From: Aldehydirespirator sp965116665
Lineage (GTDB): Bacteria > Actinomycetota > Acidimicrobiia > Acidimicrobiales > Aldehydirespiratoraceae
Reading direction: 5' to 3'
DNA: 64,000 bases
Assembly: GCA_965116665.1 (NCBI GenBank)
Contig: OZ220709.1
Coordinates: 1,054,001 to 1,118,000 of the forward strand
Of the stretch, positions 57,386-64,000 are shown piece by piece. Made by a program: the position numbers and the translations under genes. Each line of letters starts with the position of its first letter. The first letter of the stretch is position 1. Under the pieces are notes generated by a model that had not been told where the DNA came from, made no database searches, and saw only the letters and a list, made by a program, of their open reading frames with translations.

Positions 57386-58498
57386 GTGACGGCCGCCGTG
57401 TTCGGCCTCGGCGCGTCCGACGGCGAGGCCCGCACCGGGACGGTCACCACCGCGCGGGGCAGCTTCGCCACGCCGTGCTTCATGCCGGTGGGCACCCGGG
57501 GGGCGGTGAAGCACCTCGACTCGTCGGACCTCGAGGCTCTGGGCGTGGAGGTGGTGCTGGCCAACACCTACCATCTCATGCTCCGGCCCGGGTCAGAGAC
57601 CGTGGCTCGCCTGGGCGGGATCCACGGCTTCGCCGGCTGGCCGGGTCATGTGCTCACCGACTCGGGCGGGTACCAGATCTACTCGCTGGATCCCGCCGTG
57701 GACGACGAGGGCGCCAGCTTCTCGTCGGTCTACGACGGCTCGCCTTGCCGGCTCACGCCCGAGGATGCGGTGACCGAGCAGGCGCTGATCGGCGCCGACA
57801 TAACCATGGTGCTCGACGTGTGCCCCTCCGCGGTGGCTGAGCGGCCCGTACTCGAGGAGGCCGTTCGCCGCACCGCCGCCTGGGCCCGGCGTGGCCGTGA
57901 CGCGTTCGGAGCCCATACCGACGCGGCGCAGCGCCAGTGCCAGTTCGGCATCGTCCAGGGTGGCGCGGAGGTCGACCTGCGGCGCGAGTCTGCCGAGCGC
58001 ACCGTGGAGATCGGGTTCGACGGGTATGCGGTGGGAGGGCTGTCGGTGGGCGAGGAGCGACCAGCGATGCTGGCCGCCCTGGAGGTCTGCACCGCCGTCC
58101 TTCCCGACGACAGCCCCCGGTACTTCATGGGCCTGGGCGATCCGGTCGGCATCGTCGAGGCGGTTGCCCGCGGCGTCGACATGTTCGACTGCGTCCTCCC
58201 CACCCGTCTGGGCCGCCACGGCACGGTCCTCAGCGACGCGGGCCGCTACAACCTCGCGGCCGCCCGCCATGCCGGCAGCGACGAGCCCCTCGACCCCTCG
58301 TTCCCTGACAGCCCGGCCGGGCGCTGGTCCCGGGGCTACCTCCGGCATCTGCTGGTCACGCACGAGCCCACCGCGGCCCGGCTCGTGACCCTCCACAACC
58401 TGGCGTGGTTGCTGCGTCTCATGGATCGGGTGCGTGTCGCGGTGAGGGAAGGGACATTCGACGAGTTGCGCGCAGGTGTCGGCCGCTTCTTCAAATAG
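57386..58498 (+). CDS. tgt: tRNA-guanine transglycosylase lacking zinc-binding cysteines
   Basis: Tgt swaps guanine 34 for preQ1 in tRNAs with GUN anticodons. The 370-residue protein keeps the catalytic parts: LTDSGGYQIYSL (general acid/base Asp), CQFGIVQGG, VGGLSVGE and FDCVLPTRLGRHG (nucleophile Asp). In normal enzymes the next segment binds zinc with CxCxxC plus a His; here residues 303-316 read DPSFPDSPAGRWSR, so positions 306, 308 and 311 are Phe, Asp and Ala. The fourth ligand region LVTLHNLAWLL keeps its His. The GTG start follows GGAGAGGG; a longer frame from 57326 would translate the palindrome. Confidence 0.92.
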   Translation: MTAAVFGLGASDGEARTGTVTTARGSFATPCFMPVGTRGAVKHLDSSDLEALGVEVVLANTYHLMLRPGSETVARLGGIHGFAGWPGHVLTDSGGYQIYSLDPAVDDEGASFSSVYDGSPCRLTPEDAVTEQALIGADITMVLDVCPSAVAERPVLEEAVRRTAAWARRGRDAFGAHTDAAQRQCQFGIVQGGAEVDLRRESAERTVEIGFDGYAVGGLSVGEERPAMLAALEVCTAVLPDDSPRYFMGLGDPVGIVEAVARGVDMFDCVLPTRLGRHGTVLSDAGRYNLAAARHAGSDEPLDPSFPDSPAGRWSRGYLRHLLVTHEPTAARLVTLHNLAWLLRLMDRVRVAVREGTFDELRAGVGRFFK

Positions 58499-58501
58499 GC
58501 T
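58496..58501 (+). promoter_or_regulatory. -10-like hexamer for yajC
   Basis: TAGGCT begins in the tgt stop codon and ends 6 bases before the ATG of yajC. Confidence 0.45.
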
Positions 58502-58507
58502 CAGGGA

Positions 58508-58819
58508 ATGGATATCGGATCCTTCTTCTTCCTCATTCTCGTTATCGGCGCCTTCTACTACCTCCTGCTGCGTCCCCAGCAGAAGCGGGAGAAGGCTCGC
58601 CGGGAGCTGGTGCGCTCCCTGCAAGTGGGTGACGAGGTGGTGACCAACGCCGGCATCCACGGCGTGGTGGCCGAGGTCGAGGAGGCCGTGGTGTGGATCG
58701 AGGTGGCTCCGGATGTGGAGCTGAAGGTCTCCCGGGACGCCGTGGCCGGCAAGGTGACCGAGCCTGCCGACGACGCCGACGCCGACGACGAGGCCGCGGA
58801 CGACCCGGCGGACGACTAG
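58508..58819 (+). CDS. yajC: Preprotein translocase subunit YajC
   Basis: YajC joins SecDF in the Sec accessory complex. The 103-residue protein has one N-terminal helix (FFFLILVIGAFYYLLLRP), then PQQKREKARRELVRSLQVGDEVVTNAGIHGVV and a strongly acidic Asp/Ala tail. The order tgt, yajC, secD, secF is the standard one. Confidence 0.93.
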   Translation: MDIGSFFFLILVIGAFYYLLLRPQQKREKARRELVRSLQVGDEVVTNAGIHGVVAEVEEAVVWIEVAPDVELKVSRDAVAGKVTEPADDADADDEAADDPADD

Positions 58820-58865
58820 TCCCAGCCGCTTCCATCGAGCCGCTGCCCAGACCGCTGGAGGCGCC

Positions 58866-60305
58866 GTGCGCCGCAAGCTCGCCTATGTGATCGCCATCGT
58901 CGTAGTCGCCGCCGGCGGTGCGGTCTACACGCTGGTCTCCGGCAACGAGCCCCTCCTCGGCCTCGACCTGCAGGGCGGCGCCAGCGTGGTGCTCGAGCCG
59001 ACCCGGACCCCCGAGCCCGAGGAGCTCGAGGTGGCGGTGGAGATCATCCGCAACCGCGTCGACGGTCTCGGCGTCGCCGAGCCCGAGATATCCACCCAGG
59101 GAGGCAACATCCTCGTCCAGCTTCCCGGCGTCGACGAGCAGCAGCGGGCGCTGGACCTGGTGGGCCAGACCGCGGAGCTGCGGTTCCGGCCCGTGCTCAG
59201 CGTGCTCGGAGAGGCGGACTACGCGGCGGCCGAGGATCCCCTCACCGGCCTGTACGCCCTCACCGCGGGCGAGGCACCCGCCGACGCCGAGGTGATACTC
59301 CCCAATTACGACGACGGCCGCAACATCGTGGCCCGGTACCGGCTGGGTCCCAGCGCGGTCGTCGGCGACAGCCTCGAGGGTGCCGTCGCCCAGTTCCACT
59401 CCTTCATCGGCTGGCACGTGGCCCCTACCTTCAAGCCCGGACCCGAGGGCATCGACCTGTTCAATGAGGTGAGCCGCCGATGCCACAGCCGCGACCTGTC
59501 GTGTCCCACCGGGCAGGTCGCCATCGAACTCGACAACGAGGTGGTGAGCGCGCCCGCTGTCCAGGCCGACAGCGCCGTGTTCTCGCCCTTCGAGCGTTCC
59601 GAGATCACCATCTCCGGCCGGTTCACCGAGGAAGAGGCCAGAGATCTCGCCCTGGTGCTGGACTACGGCGCCCTGCCCGTGGAGCTGGAGGCCCAGCAGA
59701 GCCAGATCGTGTCGGCGTCGCTGGGAACCGACGCGCTCGCCGCCGGTGTCCTCGCCGGACTCATCGGGCTCGCCCTGGTGTCGGCCTACCTGATCGTGTA
59801 CTACCGCCTGCTGGGCCTGGTGGCCATCGCCAGCCTGGGGTTGTCGGGGGCCATGCTGTGGACGATCATCGCCTGGCTGGGCGAGGCCCAGGGACTTGCG
59901 CTGACCCTCGCCGGTGTGACCGGCCTCATCGTTGCCATCGGTGTGTCGGTCGACTCCAACGTCGTCTACTTCGAGCACCTCAAGGAGGATGTGCGCTCGG
60001 GCCGGACATTGCGCTCCGCGGTCGACCGCGCCTTCCCGGTGGCGTACTCGACCATCGTCAAGGCGAACTTCGCGTCGCTGATCGCGGCAGGCGTCCTGTA
60101 CTGGCTGACCTCCGGCCCGGTGCGGGGCTTCGCCCTCTACCTGGGCCTGGCCACCATCCTCGACCTGATCGCGACGTACTTCTTCATGGGGCCGCTGATC
60201 GGCCTGATGTCGCGCGGCTCGAGCCTGTATGCCCATCCGGGCCGCTTCGGAATACCCGCCTCCCTCGCACGGACAGGTGCCGGGCAGCCGGAAGCCACGC
60301 CATGA
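58866..60305 (+). CDS. secD: Protein translocase subunit SecD
   Basis: SecD uses the proton gradient to pull secreted chains from the translocon. The 479-residue protein has an N-terminal helix, LLGLDLQGGASVVLEP, the P1 head with the pattern VEIIRNRVDGLGVAEPEISTQGGNILVQLPG, a VAIELDNEVVSAP block and five C-terminal helices including ISGRFTEEEARDLALVLDYGALPV and VDSNVVYFEHLKEDVRSGRTL. GTG start; the secF ATG overlaps its stop. Confidence 0.96.
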   Translation: MRRKLAYVIAIVVVAAGGAVYTLVSGNEPLLGLDLQGGASVVLEPTRTPEPEELEVAVEIIRNRVDGLGVAEPEISTQGGNILVQLPGVDEQQRALDLVGQTAELRFRPVLSVLGEADYAAAEDPLTGLYALTAGEAPADAEVILPNYDDGRNIVARYRLGPSAVVGDSLEGAVAQFHSFIGWHVAPTFKPGPEGIDLFNEVSRRCHSRDLSCPTGQVAIELDNEVVSAPAVQADSAVFSPFERSEITISGRFTEEEARDLALVLDYGALPVELEAQQSQIVSASLGTDALAAGVLAGLIGLALVSAYLIVYYRLLGLVAIASLGLSGAMLWTIIAWLGEAQGLALTLAGVTGLIVAIGVSVDSNVVYFEHLKEDVRSGRTLRSAVDRAFPVAYSTIVKANFASLIAAGVLYWLTSGPVRGFALYLGLATILDLIATYFFMGPLIGLMSRGSSLYAHPGRFGIPASLARTGAGQPEATP

Positions 60306-61435
60306 CGGGTCTCTCGTTTCGCTGGCTGGCCGCCGCGTACCGCGGCGAGCACCAGATCGACTTCCCCGGTCTCTGGAAGCGGGCCCTGGTCGGCTCGGGG
60401 GTCGCGGTGGTCATCAGTCTGGGCAGCCTTCTGGTCCTGGGCGCCAACCTGGGCATCGAGTTCGAGGGAGGCACCTCCTGGGAGGTGCGCGCGCCGGGCA
60501 TGTCGGTGGGGGAGGTACGGGACTCGCTGCGGGGCACCGGCGCGGCCGACGCCAAGATCCAGACGGTCGGCGGCGACACGATCAGGGTGCGCGCCGATGT
60601 CGAGGGGGCCGAGGCGGTGGACAGTGTTCGCAACGCCCTGGCCGGACTGACCGGTCTCACCCGAAACGACGTCAGCGTCACCACGGTCGGCCCGTCGTGG
60701 GGCTCGGAGACAACCACCAAGGCCCAGATCGCTCTGATCGTGTTCTTCGCGCTCGTCGCCGTCTACATCGCGATCAGGCTCGAATGGAGGATGGCGGTCG
60801 GGGCGCTGCTCGCGGTGGCCCACGACATCGTGCTGTCGGTGGGCTTCTACTCGCTGTTCCAGTTCGAGATCACCCCGGCCACGGTCATCGCGTTCCTGAC
60901 CATCATGGGCTACTCGCTCTATGACACCATCGTCGTCTACGACAAGGTGCGTGAGGTGGTCGGTCGGGTGTCGGCGACCGGACGCTACACCTACACCGAG
61001 ATGATGAACCTGTCGCTCAACCAGGTTCTGATGCGCTCCATCAACACCTCGATCACGTCGATGATCCCGGTGGCGTCGATGCTGGTGATCGGCTCGTTCG
61101 TGCTGGGCGCGGTGACGCTGCAGGAGTTCTCCATCGCTCTGCTGGTGGGAATCATCGTGGGCACCTATTCTTCGTTGTTCGTAGCAGCCGCGGTGGTGGC
61201 CAAGATGAAGGAGCGCGAGCCCGCCTACGTGGAGATCGCCGAGAGGATCCGCCTGCGCGGCGGTGCAGGCGGCGGCCCCACCCGCACCGTCGCGGCCGAC
61301 GACGCGGTGCTGGGCACATCAGCCGCGGCCAAGAGGTCGGCCACCGCTCGCCGGGGCGGGTCAGCCCCGCGGCCGGCGGCAACCCCAACATCTGGCGCCA
61401 TTCCCCCCCGTCCGCGCAAGAAGAAGCGGCGGTGA
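60302..61435 (+). CDS. secF: Protein translocase subunit SecF
   Basis: SecF pairs with SecD. The 377-residue protein has helix 1 (VVISLGSLLVLGANLGIEFEGG), the periplasmic head, and five C-terminal helices with TIMGYSLYDTIVVYDKVRE and LMRSINTSITSMIPV. The C-terminal 70 residues are basic, rich in Arg, Ala and Pro, and unlikely to be membrane. ATGA overlap with secD. In many actinobacteria apt lies next; here rel begins 8 bases later and apt is absent. Confidence 0.96.
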   Translation: MTGLSFRWLAAAYRGEHQIDFPGLWKRALVGSGVAVVISLGSLLVLGANLGIEFEGGTSWEVRAPGMSVGEVRDSLRGTGAADAKIQTVGGDTIRVRADVEGAEAVDSVRNALAGLTGLTRNDVSVTTVGPSWGSETTTKAQIALIVFFALVAVYIAIRLEWRMAVGALLAVAHDIVLSVGFYSLFQFEITPATVIAFLTIMGYSLYDTIVVYDKVREVVGRVSATGRYTYTEMMNLSLNQVLMRSINTSITSMIPVASMLVIGSFVLGAVTLQEFSIALLVGIIVGTYSSLFVAAAVVAKMKEREPAYVEIAERIRLRGGAGGGPTRTVAADDAVLGTSAAAKRSATARRGGSAPRPAATPTSGAIPPRPRKKKRR

Positions 61436-61443
61436 AGACTTAG

Positions 61444-63681
61444 GTGGCGACTGTCACCCGGGTCCTGCCCTGGCGCCGTGGAGCCCGGAGGCCCGCAGCC
61501 GCGGAGATCGCTCCGCTGCTGGAGTTCTACCGCCAGCGCCACCGCGACGGCTCGCCCGACCTGATAGTTAGAGCCTTCGACGTTGCCGCCGCCGCTCACC
61601 AGGGGCAGATGCGACTGTCGGGGGAGCCCTACATCCGTCACCCGGTGGCCGTAGCCGCCATCGTGGCCCGGCTCGGACTCGACGACGTCACCATCGCCGC
61701 TTCGCTGCTGCACGACGCAGTGGAGGACACCGATGTCGCCCTCGCCGCCATCGAGGCCGATTTCGGTCCGGACGTGGCCCGCATCGTCGACGGGGTCACC
61801 AAGCTCGACCGGGTGCAGTACGACACCCGCGAGCAGCAGCAGGCCGCCTCGGTGCGCAAGATGATCGTGGCCATAGCCCGGGACCTGCGGGTGCTGATCA
61901 TCAAGCTGGCCGACCGGCTGCACAACCTACGTACCTTGGCGGTGCTGCCCGCGTTCAAGCAGGACTACATCGCCCGCGAGACCCTCGACGTGTACGCGCC
62001 CCTGGCCCACCGGCTCGGGATGCAGGACGTCAAGCAGCAACTGGAGGACCTCGCCTTCGCCGCGCTGGAGCCCCGCCGCTATGCCGAGATCGACCAGATG
62101 GTCCAGCAGCGGGCCCCCGAGCGCGACATCTACCTGGAGCAGGTGCTCTCCGGCGTGGAGTCCCGCCTGGCCGAGCTGGGGATCAAGGCTGAGGTCAAGG
62201 GACGTCCCAAGCACCTGTGGTCGATCTACGAGAAGATGGTGGTCAAGGGCCGTTCGTTCGAGGAGATCTTCGACCTCATCGGCATCCGCGTGCTGGTGGA
62301 CTCGGTGCGGGACTGCTACGCCGCGCTGGGCTCGATCCACGCCACCTGGCGGCCGGTGCAGGGCCGTTTCAAGGACTACATCGCCATGCCCAAGTTCAAC
62401 CTCTACCAGTCGTTGCACACGACGGTGGTGGGGCCCCAGGGCAAGACGCTGGAGGTCCAGATCCGCACCCGAGCGATGCACGAGCGGGCCGAGCACGGCG
62501 TGGCCGCCCACTGGGAGTACAAGGACGATTCGTCGTCGCAGGAGATGGCTTGGCTGTCGCGCATCGTCGACTGGCAGCAGGAGACCTCGGATCCGGCCGA
62601 GTTCATGTCCAACCTCAAGATCGAGTTGGACACCGACGAGGTGTACGTGTTCACGCCCCAGGGAAAGGTGATCGAGCTGCCGGTGGGCGCCACGCCGGTC
62701 GACTTCGCCTACAGCATCCACACCGATGTGGGCCACGCCTGCGTGGGCGCGAAGGTGAACGGCAGGCTGGCGGCTCTGGACAGCCGGCTGCTGTCGGGTG
62801 ATGTGGTCGAGATATTCACAACCCGCACCGAGGGCGCGGGGCCGAGCCGGGACTGGCTGAAGTTCGTGGCCAGCCGCCGGGCGGCCAACAAGATCAAGCA
62901 GTGGTACTCCCGCGAGCGCCGGGCCGACGCCATCGAGAACGGCCGCGACGACCTGATCCAGGCCCTGCGGCGCGAGGGCCTGCCCGCCCAGCGCCTGCTG
63001 AAGGACAAGCTGTTGACCACCGTCGCCGAGCAGCTCAACTACAGCTCCAACGACCTGTTGTTCCTGGCCATAGGGGAGGGCCACCAGTCGGCGTCCTCGG
63101 TGGCCGGCCGCTTCGCCCGGGCGTTGCAGGGTGACGACGACGCCGAGGGCGAGCAGGACCGGCTGCCCACGACGGCCCGGCGGCGGGCCGGCCACAGCCG
63201 AAGCGACGCCGATGTGGGCGTGCACGTGGAGGGACTCGACGACATCCTCATCCGATTGTCGCAGTGCTGCGCTCCGGTGCCGCCCGACGAGATCATGGGG
63301 TTCGTGACCCGGGGCCGGGGGGTGTCGGTGCACCGGGCCGACTGTGTCAACGCCATCGGGCTGGCGGAGGGGCAGACCGACCGGTTGATCGAGGTGGAGT
63401 GGGACGCCGACTTCGCCGGCAAGTTCTCCACGACGATCTCGGTGCACGCACTGGACCGCCCCGGCCTGCTCCGCGATGTGACTGATGTGCTGGCCGAGCA
63501 TCGCCTCAGCATCATCAGCGCGCGGGCCGAGACCGGCGACGATTTCATCGCCCGCATGGACTTCGAGTTCGAGCTGGCCGACCTGTCCCAGCTCGACTCG
63601 GTGCTGTCGAGCGTGCTGGCCCTGGAAGCAGTCTTCGAGGCCTACCGGGTAGTCCCCGGCCGCAACGGCGGATCGACCTAG
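61444..63681 (+). CDS. rel: Bifunctional (p)ppGpp synthetase/hydrolase Rel
   Basis: Rel makes and degrades ppGpp, the stringent-response signal, on the ribosome. The 745-residue protein has an HD hydrolase domain (about 40-190; LLHDAVEDTDV, VTKLDRV), the synthetase domain with RFKDYIAMPKFNLYQSLHTTVVGP, a TGS domain (VYVFTPQGKVIELPVGATPVDFAYSIHTDVGHACVGAKVN) and a C-terminal ACT domain (FSTTISVHALDRPGLLRDVTDVL). The basic RFKD motif marks the bifunctional type, and the HD motif is intact. GTG start. Confidence 0.96.
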   Translation: MATVTRVLPWRRGARRPAAAEIAPLLEFYRQRHRDGSPDLIVRAFDVAAAAHQGQMRLSGEPYIRHPVAVAAIVARLGLDDVTIAASLLHDAVEDTDVALAAIEADFGPDVARIVDGVTKLDRVQYDTREQQQAASVRKMIVAIARDLRVLIIKLADRLHNLRTLAVLPAFKQDYIARETLDVYAPLAHRLGMQDVKQQLEDLAFAALEPRRYAEIDQMVQQRAPERDIYLEQVLSGVESRLAELGIKAEVKGRPKHLWSIYEKMVVKGRSFEEIFDLIGIRVLVDSVRDCYAALGSIHATWRPVQGRFKDYIAMPKFNLYQSLHTTVVGPQGKTLEVQIRTRAMHERAEHGVAAHWEYKDDSSSQEMAWLSRIVDWQQETSDPAEFMSNLKIELDTDEVYVFTPQGKVIELPVGATPVDFAYSIHTDVGHACVGAKVNGRLAALDSRLLSGDVVEIFTTRTEGAGPSRDWLKFVASRRAANKIKQWYSRERRADAIENGRDDLIQALRREGLPAQRLLKDKLLTTVAEQLNYSSNDLLFLAIGEGHQSASSVAGRFARALQGDDDAEGEQDRLPTTARRRAGHSRSDADVGVHVEGLDDILIRLSQCCAPVPPDEIMGFVTRGRGVSVHRADCVNAIGLAEGQTDRLIEVEWDADFAGKFSTTISVHALDRPGLLRDVTDVLAEHRLSIISARAETGDDFIARMDFEFELADLSQLDSVLSSVLALEAVFEAYRVVPGRNGGST

Positions 63682-63700
63682 CTAGCCGCCTGCGCGGCGG

Positions 63701-63706
63701 TAGCCT
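63701..63706 (+). promoter_or_regulatory. -10-like hexamer for hisS
   Basis: TAGCCT ends 8 bases before the GTG of hisS. Confidence 0.4.
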
Positions 63707-63714
63707 CGGGGGTC

Positions 63715-64000
63715 GTGGCCCAGCCCTTGTTCCGTGCCCCGGTGGGTACCCGCGACATCCTGCCGCCGGAGTCGGTCCGGCGCCGCCGGCTGGTGGCTAC
63801 CTTCGCCGATTTGGCCGACCGCTCCGGCTTCGGGTTGCTGGAGTCGCCCATCTTCGAGGACCTCGGGGTGTTCCAGCGTCTGGGCGAGACCAACGAGGTG
63901 GTCACCAAGGAGCTGTTCGAGTTCTTCGACAAGGGCGACCCTCCCCGGCACCTGGCCCTGCGTCCCGAGCTGACGGCCAGCGTGTGCCGGGCCTTCGCCG
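63715..64000 (+). CDS. hisS: Histidyl-tRNA synthetase, N-terminal part (cut by window end)
   Basis: The visible 95 residues read AQPLFRAPVGTRDILPPESVRRRRLVATFADLADRSGFGLLESPIFEDLGVFQRLGETNEVVTKELFEFFD and PPRHLALRPELTASVCRAFA. The GTRDILP stretch, motif 1 (ESPIFED) and the start of motif 2 (LRPELTASVCR) identify a class II HisRS. The rel-hisS order is common in Gram-positives. The GTG start is supported by the hexamer upstream. Confidence 0.95.
   Translation, partial: MAQPLFRAPVGTRDILPPESVRRRRLVATFADLADRSGFGLLESPIFEDLGVFQRLGETNEVVTKELFEFFDKGDPPRHLALRPELTASVCRAFA

Overview
The window is about 70% G+C by eye, densely packed with genes, and uses many GTG and TTG starts. Three things point to an actinobacterium outside the well-studied genera, most plausibly the class Acidimicrobiia: (i) the order YceD-rpmF-plsX-acpP-rnc-fpg-smc-ftsY-ffh-rpsP-khpA-rimM-trmD-rplS-yraN-comM-dprA-xerC; (ii) a phosphatidylinositol-mannoside lipid cluster (pgsA-patA-pimA); (iii) a form I aerobic CO dehydrogenase. 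The class assignment is inference; no rRNA gene is present to settle it.

Layout. Positions 1-18.9 kb are a core housekeeping run: L32, fatty-acid and phospholipid precursors, RNase III, an Fpg-like protein, SMC, an HtrA-type protease, both SRP GTPases, ribosomal proteins and their maturation factors, ComM/DprA and XerC. A small DUF4258/DUF2283 pair sits between dprA and xerC. From 18.9 to 26 kb there is a branched-chain-amino-acid-type ABC importer packed into three genes: a secreted binding lipoprotein on the minus strand, an MFS-LivF fusion, and a LivH-LivM-LivG fusion. From 26 to 30 kb are an MscS channel and a minus-strand operon (MFS, SnoaL-like, cupin, TauE). From 30.1 to 38.5 kb is coxMSL. 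An accessory gene (XdhC/CoxI type with a YHS domain) is separated from it by about 3.6 kb holding a protease-PASTA lipoprotein, an orphan HicB-like gene and a HigBA-like toxin-antitoxin locus. From 38.5 to 45.8 kb is catabolic or accessory material: EamA, dtd, a truncated molybdopterin oxidoreductase, three SDRs, an acetoacetate-decarboxylase-like protein and an acyl-CoA dehydrogenase. A four-copy 85-bp tandem repeat (45.83-46.17 kb) precedes the PIM lipid genes. From 48.9 to 64 kb are a degenerate M48 peptidase, a DUF3048 lipoprotein, pdxST, yebC-ruvCAB, queA-tgt, yajC-secDF, rel and the start of hisS.

How the parts work together. Many genes are coupled by 4-base ATGA/GTGA overlaps. Many others have a TANNNT hexamer ending 5-9 bases before the start codon, the arrangement expected for leaderless mRNAs. 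The genes describe an aerobic cell that can probably oxidise CO, import amino acids and build PIM-type envelope lipids.

Most unusual observations: the MFS-LivF plus LivHMG importer; a Tgt that has lost all three zinc cysteines; an Fpg homologue lacking the catalytic proline, the zinc finger and other active-site residues; two conserved genes (rimM, yraN) with no ordinary start codon; the 85-bp tandem repeat carrying promoter-like hexamers; and a 53-bp dispersed repeat.
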